A stretch of DNA of 64,000 bases from an uncultured Muribaculaceae bacterium (GCA_934661195.1 CAKUJD010000002.1:1-64000), one strand, 5' to 3'. Shown: positions 34,067-43,895, counted from the first letter of the stretch. The notes: a model not told the origin generated them from the letters alone. Translations and numbers: made by a program.

Positions 34067-36385
34067 CTAAAACGGGTAGCCTATGGCTATGTGCAGGGCC
34101 AGGGAGTCTTTGAACCGCGTCATGTTGTAGTAGCCGCGCTTGCCTGTGTCGTAGGGCGCATGAATGCCCACACCCACATCGGCGCGCACCACCAGCATGC
34201 TCATGTCGAAGCGCAGACCCACACCGGTGCCCACGGCCAGCTCGTCGAAAAAGTTTTTCAGTTTCAACTGTCCGCCAGGGCGCAGTGCGTCGTCCTTCAG
34301 CAGCCACACGTTGCCCGCGTCCACAAATATTGCGCCTTTGAAGTATCCCAAAATGGGGAAGCGCAACTCCCAGTTGGTTTCAAACTTAAACGTACCCGTC
34401 TGGTCGTAGTAGGCGTTGATGCTTTGCTCGGCAGGGTGGTAGCTGCCCGGGCCAATGGTGCGCACGGTGAAGGCGCGCACCGAGTTGGCTCCGCCTATGT
34501 AGAACTGCTCGCTGTAGGGCACTTGCGACGAGTTGCCATAGGCGTGAGCCGCTCCAAGGAACACGCGCGACACGAGGCTCTTGCCTCCACCCAGGTTGCG
34601 CGACCACACCAGCTGCGTCTGCGCCTTTATGAACTGCGAAAACGGCGTGCCAAACAGCCGCTTGGTGCCCTTTGCGCCGCATGCCGCCCACATGCCGGCA
34701 AACAGATTGCCCGCCTCGGTGATGGTCGACGACCAAGTGATGTTGTTGGGCCCGAAGCTGTTGTCGTAGGTGTAGGAATATTCCATTTCGGGAATGAACG
34801 TGTTTTTGAAACTCTGCGCAATGGCCGGGTTGGCTGCCATTGCCGAGTCGAAAGCCGCCGTTTTGCTTATCACTTTTGAGTAGGTGAGCTTGAATGGAGT
34901 GAACTGGTTGAGCGACTTTTTGTTGGCATGCCACTCCCAGCTGAATTTAGCGCCAAACTGCGCCATTTTGAAGTAGTTGGGGCGGTTCATTATGCTTGCG
35001 CTCAGCGAGGCCCGCGTCCAGTTGAGGTATCGGCGCGAGCGGTCGACGAAGCGCGGCGCCAGCAGGCGCGGAATGGCCAGTGTCACGTCTGATCCGAATT
35101 CGTAGGAGTTGAGGTCGCTGTTCTTATAGCTGCTGCCTTTGCCCGTCTGCCACTCGTAGGAGGCATTCAGGTTCCAGCTAAGCTGCTCACCTCCGCCCAT
35201 CAGATTCTTGTGGGTGAGCGATGTTTCGAGGCCGGGGCCTATGAAACTGTTGGACTTTGATGTGCCCTGCACTTCAAATTTCACCTCCAGCGGCTTGTCG
35301 AGGGCACACTTCACATCCAGGTCGAGCAGTCCGTTGCCCTCCGGAGTCACCGAGTCGACGGGCGACACGCTCATATTGATGCTGTTGAAAATGCCGAGGC
35401 GCGACAGGCGCAGCTGCGTGCGGTCCATGCTGCCCACCTTAAAGGGGCGTCCGGGCTTAGAACTGAGGCACGACGGAATCAGGTCGTCCTTGATTTTCAC
35501 TGGCATCATCTTCACCAGTGTGCAGTTGCGCATTTGCAGCGTGTCGGGCGTGCCGCCGCCGTCGCTGCTTTCCACTGTGGCCGTCACGCGGCGCGTGTAG
35601 TATTGCACCATGGCCATGTTGGGTATGTTGGCCGACTTCACCAGCCTCAGGTCAATCACTCCCTTCTCCAGCGAACTGTCGGCCTCATATTGCAGATATT
35701 CGGGCTGGAAGTAGTAGTAGCCCTTGTCGCGCAGCTTGTTGGTGATGTTGATGCGCGTGTTGTTTAGCGAGTCCAGGCAGTAGCGCTTGCCCTGGCGCAG
35801 GTAGCTGTCGGCGCGAGCCATTGAGTCGATGAGTTGACTCAGCGGTGTGCCGCCCTCAAGATAGGTCACGTGTCCTATCACATAGGGCTTGCCCACGTTC
35901 ACGCTGTAGGTGATGCTGGCCTTGCGCTTGTTTTTGCTGCTGTAATTAAGGGTGTAGGCCGCGCTCGAGCTGAAGTAGCCGTTGTTGCTAAGCAGGGTGT
36001 TGATCATCTTCACCCGCGCCTCGGGGCGCACGCGGCTTATGAGCACCGGCTGCGAGGCCAGCTTGCGATATAGCCACCCTTTTAGCCCCTTTGAGTTTGG
36101 GCTCCAGTGGTTGTACACCCACAGTCCTATGGGAAGCGGAGTGCGGTAGTATGGCGAATACAGCGGATTGTTGGGCTTCACGTTGATGGCCTCAAATATC
36201 TGGTCTTGCACGTCGGCGTCGATCTTCACCGAGTCGGCCTGGCGGTAGTCCACCTTTTTCACGCCGGTATACAGCACGTCGCCGGCCTCAAGGCGGCTGG
36301 TGGTGGAGCACGATGTGGCGCCCATGGCTGCGGCCACTGCCACGGCGGCCATTGCTATGCGGATTATTAGTCTGTTTGTCATCAT
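34067..36385 (-). CDS. tamL: TamL: outer-membrane lipoprotein of the TamA/BamA family
   Basis: 772 residues. A lipoprotein signal ends in MGATSC (Cys about 26), which TamA itself lacks and which marks the Bacteroidetes TamL form. POTRA-like repeats occupy about 35-400 (NTLLSNNGYFSSSAAYTLNY; NKLRDKGYYYFQPEYL). The Omp85 barrel follows, with the conserved SEQFYIGGANSVRAF, where the usual lid-loop RGF-type motif reads VRAF, and a C-terminal aromatic residue. It works with TamB in outer-membrane assembly or phospholipid transport. The start overlaps the tamB stop (ATGA), so the two are translationally coupled. Confidence 0.87.
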   Translation of the reverse strand: MMTNRLIIRIAMAAVAVAAAMGATSCSTTSRLEAGDVLYTGVKKVDYRQADSVKIDADVQDQIFEAINVKPNNPLYSPYYRTPLPIGLWVYNHWSPNSKGLKGWLYRKLASQPVLISRVRPEARVKMINTLLSNNGYFSSSAAYTLNYSSKNKRKASITYSVNVGKPYVIGHVTYLEGGTPLSQLIDSMARADSYLRQGKRYCLDSLNNTRINITNKLRDKGYYYFQPEYLQYEADSSLEKGVIDLRLVKSANIPNMAMVQYYTRRVTATVESSDGGGTPDTLQMRNCTLVKMMPVKIKDDLIPSCLSSKPGRPFKVGSMDRTQLRLSRLGIFNSINMSVSPVDSVTPEGNGLLDLDVKCALDKPLEVKFEVQGTSKSNSFIGPGLETSLTHKNLMGGGEQLSWNLNASYEWQTGKGSSYKNSDLNSYEFGSDVTLAIPRLLAPRFVDRSRRYLNWTRASLSASIMNRPNYFKMAQFGAKFSWEWHANKKSLNQFTPFKLTYSKVISKTAAFDSAMAANPAIAQSFKNTFIPEMEYSYTYDNSFGPNNITWSSTITEAGNLFAGMWAACGAKGTKRLFGTPFSQFIKAQTQLVWSRNLGGGKSLVSRVFLGAAHAYGNSSQVPYSEQFYIGGANSVRAFTVRTIGPGSYHPAEQSINAYYDQTGTFKFETNWELRFPILGYFKGAIFVDAGNVWLLKDDALRPGGQLKLKNFFDELAVGTGVGLRFDMSMLVVRADVGVGIHAPYDTGKRGYYNMTRFKDSLALHIAIGYPF

Positions 36386-39300
36386 TTGCTGTGGTGTTGC
36401 TGTGTTGGGGTTTCGGCGGCGGCTTTGCGCGCGGCCTCGCGTGCGGCCTTGGCCGAGTCTTCTGCAATGCGCTCGGGCGAGCGGTAGCGGAACAGATGCC
36501 GCAGTGTGCTCAGCTTGCGCTTCATCACAAAGCCCGCGCCCATTTCGGTGACCTCGCCCTCGAGAATGCTCTCGAAGCCTGTGTGGCGGAACAGGCGCAA
36601 ATATTTTGTGCCGCTCGCATTCAGGTTGTATTCAAACGAGATGTCGTTGATCAGGTTTTGCGAGAAGTTTTGCTCGCTGGTGGCGTCGGTGCTGTACTCG
36701 CCGCCCACCACTATCTTGAAGCGGTCGTTGAACAGCGTCTTCGACAGGCGGTAGGAGTAGCTGGTCTCGGTCTGCGACTTGCCGTTGCGGCTTTGGTCAT
36801 ACTGGTTGATGCCAAACGTCAGGTCGATGCCCTTGAGGTTGCTGGCCGCCCAGCTGTTGAGCTGCGACTGCAGGAACGAGTAGAGCGCGCCCGTGGTCGA
36901 GAGGTTCATGCTGCCCGTTGAGTTCAGTCCCGAGTATGAGTTGTAGAGCAGCAGATTGATGGCCGCCTGTGAGCGCTGCGACGGTGTCATGCCCTGCAGC
37001 TCGTTTTGCACGGTCATGTCGTTGTTGGCGCTCATGTCGAAGTCGAGGCTCATATTGCTCAGGCTGTTGCCCACGGTGGCGGTGATCACGAAGTCCACCA
37101 GGCGCGAGCCTTCACCGCTCGTGTTCACGCTCGTCTTCAGCGACTCGGTGGCGGTGATGTCGAGCTGCGGGTTCATCAGGTCGCCAGTCCACGTTATGCG
37201 GCTGCCCTCCACAAAGTTGAATATCTTTTGCGAAATCAGTGGCGGCGAGTAGCGCACGCTGCCCGACTCAATGGTGTATGAACCCACCATGTTGCTCTTG
37301 CCGGCGAAGTCGAGTGTGTATTTCAGCTTGCCGCTGCCGTCAATCTGCACGCGGTCTTTGCCGTCGGCCGACAGGAATGCGTTGATTTTGGCTCCCTGCT
37401 GCACGTCGATGTCGGCGCGCACGTTCATGGCCGATGCGGCAGCCTGGGTCTTCAGGTTCATCCAGCTCAGTGAGTCGCGGCCGTTGACGAAGCGCACCAT
37501 GTTTTCATCCACTTGCGTGGTCAGGCTCGACACCTCGTCTTGCAGCACATAGGTGATGTTGGACCCAGGCAGCAGGGCCAGCGACGCCTGCGCGTCCATG
37601 TAGTTGCCGCGGCCGCGCACCGAGCAGGCCAGGTTGGCAAACGCCTTGCCAAACACCTCGCTTGAGCTCTTCTGCTCGCTGCCGATGAACTGCACGTTGC
37701 TGCCGTCAAGGCGCAAGTCGATTATCATGTTTTGCATGTCGCGCATGTTCACCACGCCGTTGGCCGTGACGGCGCGGTTGTTGAGTCCCATTATCTTGTA
37801 GTTGTCGAGGCGCACCACGTTGGAGTCGATGGGTATCTTGCTCGACGCCAGTGCCAGCGAGCTGCCGTAGCGCGGCAGTTGCACCACAGCCGAGTCGCCC
37901 ATCACATAGCCGTTGATCACGGGCTTCTGCATCGAGCCCGTAACGCTCAGGTCGCCGTCGAGGTAGCCCCCAAGTGCAACGAGTCCGCCCGGAATAAAGG
38001 CCGACGCCTTGCACAGCGGGAAGCGGTCGAGCTTCATCCTCACGTTAAACGGGTTGTGCGACGTGGAGTCGTTGAGCGAGCCGTAGGCCAGTGCCACTTG
38101 CGAGCCGTCCACATTCACATCGGCGTTGACCGTGGTGCTGGCTGTGCTGGGGTCGATGGTGAGGCGCGTGTTCATCTCATAGTTGCCCTGCGGCTGGTCG
38201 TTGTACACAAAGTTGTTGAGCGCCACCTTGCCGTTGCCCTCCAGGTTCTTGCCGTCGTAGGCCACGTCCATGTCGGCGTTTAGCACTCCGGTCATGGGCG
38301 GCATGTCGGGCATGAACTTCATCCACTCCTGGATTCTCACATTGGCCAGCTTCAGGCAAATGTTCTCTTTGCCGGCGTCTCCCACCGGATGGGTTTGCAG
38401 CGACACCAGGCTCGAGTCGCTCTCGAGTTGCAGGTTGGCCTTGAGCATTTTGCTCAGATAGTTGAAGCTTACATAGTTGCTGTCGTTCACATTCCACTTG
38501 CGGTAGCCTATCACCGGCTGCCGCGGGAAGAAGCGCATGTTCACGGCCGTGTCGGTGAGCGCGGCGTTCACGCCCACGCGGTAGCCCGTCTCGCGCTTAA
38601 TGTTTTGCTGCTCCACCAGGAAGTTGAGCACTGGGCCGCCAATGCCGCCGCGCATGGTCACTGAGGCAAACTCGTCAAACGTGCCGGGGCGGTTGCCCAT
38701 ATGGGCGTTGAAGGCCAGATATTTGTTTTTCGACTCCTGGGCGTGCAGGGTGATGGTGTCGATGGCTGTTGAGCCTATGCTAAGCGAGTGCACCAGTCCG
38801 TCGATGAATATGGTGCTGTCGTTGCGCACGTTCATGCTCACTTTGCGGAAGTCCACGTCATATTTGTCGAGGTAGCGCTGTATCATGCCGTCCGATCCCA
38901 TTTGCAGGTTGAGGGCGAAGTGGGGCAGGGCGCGCTGCAGGGTGTCGATGTTTAGCGAGCGCTTCTCATACTGGCCCATGGCTATTTTGTAGCTGCGCTC
39001 AAACTGGCGCATGAGTGCGTTCAAGCCGCAGCCGGCGCTGAAGTCGAGAGTGGTGCCCTCGTCGATGATGCCGGCCGTCACGGTGCTGTCGGTGGCCACA
39101 AAGTTGAGCGAGGCGCTGTTGGCAAACAGGGCGTCGCTGTCCATCGTCCAGTTAAGGTCGTTGAGGTCAAGCTTCACGTCATACAGGTTGCGGCGCAGGT
39201 TCATGCTGCCGCTGGCCTTTATCATGCCGTTGCCGCGGCACACGCCTTTATAAAGATTCAGGGCGTGCAGGTCGAGGTCGTTGATGTTGCCGGTCACGTC

Positions 39301-41283
39301 AAACTCATAGTCGTCGCCCCGCTGGGTGGCGTCGCACTGCAAATACAGGTCGCAGTTGGGATTGCTTGAGTCCAGTGTGCCCTTAATGTGGCCGCCGCCC
39401 ATGTCCACGTTGGCGCGCAGGTTGCGGTATTCGGCTTTGTTATACGTTATGCTGCCAAGGTCCACATTGGCCTTGACGGCCGTTTTGGCGCTTGTGAAGT
39501 CAAAGCCGTGGCCCGAAGCGGTGATGTGTGCCGTGACATTGCCTATGCCCATCAGTGGCAGAATGGCCTGCACGGGGAATGTGGTGAGTGTGGCGTCGAT
39601 GCCGTAGCCCTGCGAGTTGGCGCTGAAGTGGCCCTTGCCGGCCAGCGAGCCGGTGGCCAGGCGCATCACGGCGTCGCCGGCGATGCTGCTGGCGTTGAAC
39701 TTGGCGTTGGCGGTGATGTCCATGGGCGGCAGATTGATTTGCCGCTGCGTGGCTGCGTCGAGCAGGGTGGGCTTGATGAAGTCGATGTTGCTTAGGCGCG
39801 CCTTTACGGCCAGGTTGCCGGCCAGGCGCTTGGTGTCGAACACATTGTCGGCTGTGCCGCTCACCTCGGCGCGTGCATAGCGCGGAATTTCGGCCACGCA
39901 GCGCTCAATGGCCACATGGCTCGGATTGCCCTTGATTTTGGCCTCAATTCCTATGGGGCGCAGCTGCGGTATGCCCCTGAGCATTGGTGCCAGCGCGGGC
40001 ACAAGGCGCTGCACGTCTTGCAGGGCAATGGCGGCGCGGGTGTCGAGCCTGATGATGCCTGTGGGCTTGGTGTCGAGCAGACTCATGTCGAGGTGTGTGT
40101 CGAGCATGATGTCGCTCAGCAGGGTGTGCAGCTCCATGCGCCTGACGTCGATGGTGCTTTGCGTCATTGCAAATGTGCCCTTGGCTTCGGTGATGCCCAC
40201 TCCGCACCGCTCGGCGGCCTTGAGGCTGGTGATGGGCACCTTCACGTTCACACCGCGGTTATACAGGTTGGCTATGCTCAGATTGATGCCGCTCACGGCA
40301 ATATAGTTCATGTCGAGCCCGCGGCTGGCGGGCTTCGCTCCCTTCAGGGCGTAAACCGCGCTCGAGCGGGTGAGGCTCACCTGCTTGCCGCGTATCTGCC
40401 ACGTGGCTGTGTCGGCTGGCGGAAAGGTGTCGGGCTCCACCGGGTGCAGCTGTGTGTAGCGGCGCGCCCACTCGGCGGTGGGGTAGCGGTAGTCGCAGCT
40501 CACGCTGTCGAGGCCGAAGTAGTCGGCGTCAACCGTGTGGCTGGCCATGTCCACAATGCCGCCGTCGAGGCGCGCGCTGCCTATGTGGGTGGTCAGAGTG
40601 TCGATGGTGGGCTGCATGGTCATGGCATAGTCCACGTCGGCCAGTGTCAGGTGGCCAACGGTCACGCGCCATGGCTCGGTCTTGGCGGTGTCGGGCTTGT
40701 GCTTCACCTTGTCGGGGCGGTAGGTGAGGCTCACGTTGCCGCCTTGCAGGTCGCCATATGGCAGGTTCACCTCGCGGCGGCCGAGGTCGACCAGCGTTCC
40801 CCTAAGCCGGCACAGGCGCACCTTGGCTTTGAGCAGCATCGACGAGTCTTCGATGAGCATGCGGTAGGCGCCGTCGCTCAGGCTTGCCTCGTCCACGCTC
40901 ACGCGCTTGTCCAGCAGCGGGCGCAGGGCCACGTTGGCCGTGAGGTTGCCGGCCACCACCATGGTGTCGCGCGCCGAGTCGAGCACGGCCACGCCGTCCA
41001 CACTCATCTTCAGCGGAAACTTGATGAGTATGCGGTCCACGCTGATGCTCATGCCCGTGGCCTCGCTGGCATAGCGGCAGGCCACATCTTTCACGGCGTT
41101 TTGCACCCAGGGTATGTATAGCGACAGCGGCAGCAGCACCACTATGGCCACAATGGTGGCCGCGGCCCAGGCTGCAATTTTGCCTGCGCTTGCATGCGTG
41201 CCGGCTTTGGCCGCGGTCTTCTTGGGAGTAGAACTGTCGTTCTTAGTATCTTGGTCCACGTTGATTCTCTTTGGTAGTTCCAC
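36382..41283 (-). CDS. tamB: TamB: translocation and assembly module, periplasm-spanning
   Basis: 1633 residues starting with GTG at 41283; the next ATG lies after the membrane anchor (about 33-57, AAWAAATIVAIVVLLPLSLY), so GTG is the only sensible start. An AsmA-like beginning (RILIKFPLKMSVDGVAVLDS) is followed by a very long series of beta-strands forming a hydrophobic groove. The C-terminal DUF490 domain has LDITATESLKTSVNTSGEGS and INLLLYNSYSGLN. TamB-family proteins are thought to bridge the two membranes for lipid movement. A minus-strand TAAGTTTG box lies at 41307-41314. Confidence 0.9.
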   Translation of the reverse strand: MELPKRINVDQDTKNDSSTPKKTAAKAGTHASAGKIAAWAAATIVAIVVLLPLSLYIPWVQNAVKDVACRYASEATGMSISVDRILIKFPLKMSVDGVAVLDSARDTMVVAGNLTANVALRPLLDKRVSVDEASLSDGAYRMLIEDSSMLLKAKVRLCRLRGTLVDLGRREVNLPYGDLQGGNVSLTYRPDKVKHKPDTAKTEPWRVTVGHLTLADVDYAMTMQPTIDTLTTHIGSARLDGGIVDMASHTVDADYFGLDSVSCDYRYPTAEWARRYTQLHPVEPDTFPPADTATWQIRGKQVSLTRSSAVYALKGAKPASRGLDMNYIAVSGINLSIANLYNRGVNVKVPITSLKAAERCGVGITEAKGTFAMTQSTIDVRRMELHTLLSDIMLDTHLDMSLLDTKPTGIIRLDTRAAIALQDVQRLVPALAPMLRGIPQLRPIGIEAKIKGNPSHVAIERCVAEIPRYARAEVSGTADNVFDTKRLAGNLAVKARLSNIDFIKPTLLDAATQRQINLPPMDITANAKFNASSIAGDAVMRLATGSLAGKGHFSANSQGYGIDATLTTFPVQAILPLMGIGNVTAHITASGHGFDFTSAKTAVKANVDLGSITYNKAEYRNLRANVDMGGGHIKGTLDSSNPNCDLYLQCDATQRGDDYEFDVTGNINDLDLHALNLYKGVCRGNGMIKASGSMNLRRNLYDVKLDLNDLNWTMDSDALFANSASLNFVATDSTVTAGIIDEGTTLDFSAGCGLNALMRQFERSYKIAMGQYEKRSLNIDTLQRALPHFALNLQMGSDGMIQRYLDKYDVDFRKVSMNVRNDSTIFIDGLVHSLSIGSTAIDTITLHAQESKNKYLAFNAHMGNRPGTFDEFASVTMRGGIGGPVLNFLVEQQNIKRETGYRVGVNAALTDTAVNMRFFPRQPVIGYRKWNVNDSNYVSFNYLSKMLKANLQLESDSSLVSLQTHPVGDAGKENICLKLANVRIQEWMKFMPDMPPMTGVLNADMDVAYDGKNLEGNGKVALNNFVYNDQPQGNYEMNTRLTIDPSTASTTVNADVNVDGSQVALAYGSLNDSTSHNPFNVRMKLDRFPLCKASAFIPGGLVALGGYLDGDLSVTGSMQKPVINGYVMGDSAVVQLPRYGSSLALASSKIPIDSNVVRLDNYKIMGLNNRAVTANGVVNMRDMQNMIIDLRLDGSNVQFIGSEQKSSSEVFGKAFANLACSVRGRGNYMDAQASLALLPGSNITYVLQDEVSSLTTQVDENMVRFVNGRDSLSWMNLKTQAAASAMNVRADIDVQQGAKINAFLSADGKDRVQIDGSGKLKYTLDFAGKSNMVGSYTIESGSVRYSPPLISQKIFNFVEGSRITWTGDLMNPQLDITATESLKTSVNTSGEGSRLVDFVITATVGNSLSNMSLDFDMSANNDMTVQNELQGMTPSQRSQAAINLLLYNSYSGLNSTGSMNLSTTGALYSFLQSQLNSWAASNLKGIDLTFGINQYDQSRNGKSQTETSYSYRLSKTLFNDRFKIVVGGEYSTDATSEQNFSQNLINDISFEYNLNASGTKYLRLFRHTGFESILEGEVTEMGAGFVMKRKLSTLRHLFRYRSPERIAEDSAKAAREAARKAAAETPTQQHHSK

Positions 41284-41381
41284 AAACTATATTATTCTTC
41301 AATCTACAAACTTAATGAATATTATTCAAAACTACGCATTTACTGTTCCGTTTTTTCATCGCATTGTGCCATAATTCAAGC

Positions 41382-41422
41382 AAAACGGCGCGGAACGGGC
41401 ATTTTCGCCCCGTTCCGCGCCG
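41382..41422 (-). terminator. Terminator between the DUF7477-like gene and tamB
   Basis: CGGCGCGGAACGGGC and GCCCCGTTCCGCGCCG form a 15-bp stem, followed on the minus strand by TTTTG. It isolates tamB from the gene upstream. Confidence 0.85.
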
Positions 41423-41442
41423 CTATGGCTTAAACTTCCACC

Positions 41443-42855
41443 CTAACGCACGCGCTTGCGAATGTGCGAGTGGCGGCTGCCCCACGACTGGCACTTCTCG
41501 CACCACACGTCATTGCCCAGCCCGGTGTAGTTGGGTGCGTATTCAATTGTCTCCACGTAGTCGTTCGACTTGTTGCGGCTGCGCGACGACGACCTGCTGC
41601 TGCGGTCGCGGCTGCTGCTGCGCGAGTTGCTGCCGTCGGCGGTGCCTATGTATTGGCGGCCGTCGTTGCCATAGCCCACGGCCACGCCATCCTTGTATGT
41701 GCTTGTGAGGGTGGTCACCTTGTTGCCCTGGCAGGCCTTGCACTTGTTGGTGCCGCAGCAGTAGTAGCAGGGGTAGAATATGCCGTTGGCATAGCGTCCG
41801 CCGGTGCCGTAGCACACGGTGCACTGCCCTGTGCCGTGGCAAATGATGCACGGGTGGGCCTCATACGAGAGTATGCTGCCGTCCTTCTGCTTGTAGTTCA
41901 CGCGGTATCCGCCGTCGGGCAGGTTCACGCGCTCGCCGCCGTTAGGCAGCTTCTCAAATGTAACTTTGCCGGTGGCCTTGCCCACTCCGTAGTTGCCATT
42001 CCCGCTGCCACTGTTGCCGTTGCTGGCATAGGTGGGCTGGCTTGCGTAGCCGTTGTCCTTGCCGCCGCCTATATGGGCCAGTTTTTTGCCTGCCTTCCAC
42101 CAGTCGTCGATGTTGCCCGATATGTTGTCCGACGAGCCCACAAACGACTGCGCCGGCTTGTGCCCGTCAGAGTATTTCACCATCATGGCCAGATATTCTC
42201 CGCCGCCGTAATCAATCGACTGCAGCGACCATCCTTTGTCCCATTCGGCCTTGATGCGATCGCGAATGGCGGTGTAGGTCGACTCCTTCATCCACTTCTG
42301 TTGCGAATATTTAGTGCCTTTGCTCATCACCACCAGCCACTTTTTGCCGTCGTGCACAGCGCTGGTCACTTTGTAGCCGTCGTTCCATTTGCTCGAAATT
42401 TGGCCCTTAAGTGCGCTCCAGTTGTCATACATCCACGTCTGGCGGGTGTATCCCGAGTTTTGCGACATCACCAGCATCCACCGGTTGTCGCTGTGCCCTA
42501 TCGAGGTGAAGTGGTAGCCGTCGCGCTCCTTCTCGGTAATCCATTCGGTGGGCCAGGTGCTGTCGTAGTGATAGGTCTGCATCGTCAGCTTGGTGTTCTT
42601 GGCCATCACCACAAACCAGCCCTTGTCGGTGTAGGCCACGCTGGTTATGCGCTTGCCTTCGTCCCAGAGTTTTTTTATCTTGGTCTGGTCCAGGTCGTTG
42701 CCGCTGCCGCAGTAAAACCACGTTTGCGACTCATATCCTGTGCCGCTTTCGCTTACGGCCGTGAAGTTGTAGGCGCTCAGCTGCAGCGCGCACGCCACCA
42801 TTGCGAGTGCCACGGCCCAAAAGCGCCGTTTTGATTTGTGTGCCGGGGATGCCAT
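41443..42855 (-). CDS. Exported protein with DUF7477-like repeats and a DnaJ-type zinc finger
   Basis: 470 residues with a signal segment at 11-28. From 38 to about 265 there are five similar units of about 45 residues (WDEGKRITSVAYTDKGWFVV; WNDGYKVTSAVHDGKKWLVV; MSKGTKYSQQKW). I recognise this pattern from the C-terminal DUF7477 region of plant MLK/HD16-type casein kinases. Residues about 335-385 have four Cys pairs, CIICHGTG, CTVCYGTG, CYYCCGTN and CKACQGN, a DnaJ-like zinc finger. A Ser/Arg-rich stretch (RSSSRDRSSRSSSRSR) follows, and the last 15 residues hold WCEKCQSWGSRHSH. Function unknown. A minus-strand TATCTTTG box lies at 42893-42900. Confidence 0.7.
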   Translation of the reverse strand: MASPAHKSKRRFWAVALAMVACALQLSAYNFTAVSESGTGYESQTWFYCGSGNDLDQTKIKKLWDEGKRITSVAYTDKGWFVVMAKNTKLTMQTYHYDSTWPTEWITEKERDGYHFTSIGHSDNRWMLVMSQNSGYTRQTWMYDNWSALKGQISSKWNDGYKVTSAVHDGKKWLVVMSKGTKYSQQKWMKESTYTAIRDRIKAEWDKGWSLQSIDYGGGEYLAMMVKYSDGHKPAQSFVGSSDNISGNIDDWWKAGKKLAHIGGGKDNGYASQPTYASNGNSGSGNGNYGVGKATGKVTFEKLPNGGERVNLPDGGYRVNYKQKDGSILSYEAHPCIICHGTGQCTVCYGTGGRYANGIFYPCYYCCGTNKCKACQGNKVTTLTSTYKDGVAVGYGNDGRQYIGTADGSNSRSSSRDRSSRSSSRSRNKSNDYVETIEYAPNYTGLGNDVWCEKCQSWGSRHSHIRKRVR

Positions 42856-42892
42856 GCTAATTGGGTTTAATGATTGTTCTTAGATATAGTTG

Positions 42893-42900
42893 CAAAGATA
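42893..42900 (-). promoter_or_regulatory. Promoter -7 box of the DUF7477-like gene
   Basis: Minus-strand TATCTTTG 38 bases before the ATG. Confidence 0.55.
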
Positions 42901-42951
42901 TGGCTTTTTGCCGTAATCCAAGCGGTAAAGCCCCTCAAAAACGCTGCAATC

Positions 42952-43398
42952 CTACTGCTTCTCGGAGTGATGGCGGTGATGGTGGTGATGCCGCAGCATG
43001 CGGTGGCGGAAGCTGGGTATCAGCCAGAAGTGCGCCGCAGCCATGGCCAGTGCCGCTCCTATGCAGTTGGCCGCCATGTCGTGGAAGTCGAAGCTGCGTC
43101 CCAGGCGCATCACCAGCTGCAATATTTCCATCACTATGCCTATCACCATGGCTGTGGCCGTCAGGGCCAGCTCGATGTTGAGCTTGGTGTGGTGGGGCAG
43201 GCGGTGCTTGGTGTAGTCGAAGAGGAATGCGAGTGTGGTGCCGCCGTACATGAGTATGTGCACCAACTTGTCGGCACCGGCAAACAGGTGCACATCGTTC
43301 ACGTCAAACGGGTCTGGCGCAAGCGACAGGTACGATAGCAGCGCCAGCGCAAGTAGCGATGGCATGCCTGTGGGTATTGCTTTAAGAAACTTTTTCAT
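42952..43398 (-). CDS. VanZ-family membrane protein with His-rich tail
   Basis: 148 residues from the ATG at 43398. Four membrane helices carry the VanZ-like signature (GADKLVHILMYGGTTLAFLF, then a glycine helix and FDFHDMAANCIGAAL). The family includes VanZ of glycopeptide resistance, but most Bacteroidetes members have no known role. The C-terminus is unusual: eight His among ten residues (HRMLRHHHHHRHHSEKQ), which could bind metal. It is followed on the same strand by the DUF7477-like gene, which has its own promoter. Confidence 0.83.
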   Translation of the reverse strand: MKKFLKAIPTGMPSLLALALLSYLSLAPDPFDVNDVHLFAGADKLVHILMYGGTTLAFLFDYTKHRLPHHTKLNIELALTATAMVIGIVMEILQLVMRLGRSFDFHDMAANCIGAALAMAAAHFWLIPSFRHRMLRHHHHHRHHSEKQ

Positions 43399-43540
43399 AC
43401 GTTGGTCCCCGTCATCAGGGCAGTGCTGTGTTTTGTGTGTCTTTTTTATTAATGAGTTGTTTTGTCTTACGAAATTAGACATTTTTTTACAAATGCCATC
43501 GTTTTCTGCCGCATTTTTGCGCCAGAAGCTGCAAAAATGC

Positions 43541-43548
43541 TATTTTTG
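43541..43548 (+). promoter_or_regulatory. Promoter -7 box almost touching the start codon
   Basis: TATTTTTG ends six bases before the ATG at 43554, predicting an mRNA with almost no leader. Confidence 0.5.
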
Positions 43549-43553
43549 CCGCT

Positions 43554-43895
43554 ATGAACAGCCATATCAAGAAATTTCTGGCATCTGCGGGCGGCTTTTT
43601 CGACATCAGCCGTCACGAGCGTGTGGGTGCCTACACCATTCTGGCCGTGCTTGCCATCGCCGTGGCTGTCATGGCTTTGGCCTCTCGCTGCACACAGGGC
43701 AAGGCACCGGCCGCTGTTGCCAGTGTGCCCGATGTGGCGCTGTTCGACTCGGCCACTACGGCCGACTCCGTCGGCTTTGCCGCGCAGCGCAGCCACCGTG
43801 CCAAGCGCCGTGCACGCAAGCCGCGCCGGTCCAAGGCCGCAAAGTCCCGCCGGGCCGTGCCTGAGCGCCGCCTCGACCCCGTGCCCGGCTTCTGA
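43554..43895 (+). CDS. Small single-pass membrane protein with basic tail
   Basis: 113 residues. An N-terminal segment FFDISRHERVGAYTILAVLA runs into one membrane helix (about 26-44), then an Ala-rich linker and a strongly basic tail (RAKRRARKPRRSKAAKSRRA). The N-terminus resembles that of ComEA-like helix-hairpin-helix proteins of Bacteroidetes, but the helix-hairpin-helix region is absent, so it may be a shortened relative. The basic tail could contact nucleic acid or lipid. It lies 83 bp before folP on the same strand. Confidence 0.5.
   Translation: MNSHIKKFLASAGGFFDISRHERVGAYTILAVLAIAVAVMALASRCTQGKAPAAVASVPDVALFDSATTADSVGFAAQRSHRAKRRARKPRRSKAAKSRRAVPERRLDPVPGF

Noticed and set aside
41464..42834. 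A 456-codon plus-strand open frame opposite the DUF7477-like gene
   Set aside because: The minus-strand protein has a signal peptide, internal repeats and zinc ligands; the plus frame has none.
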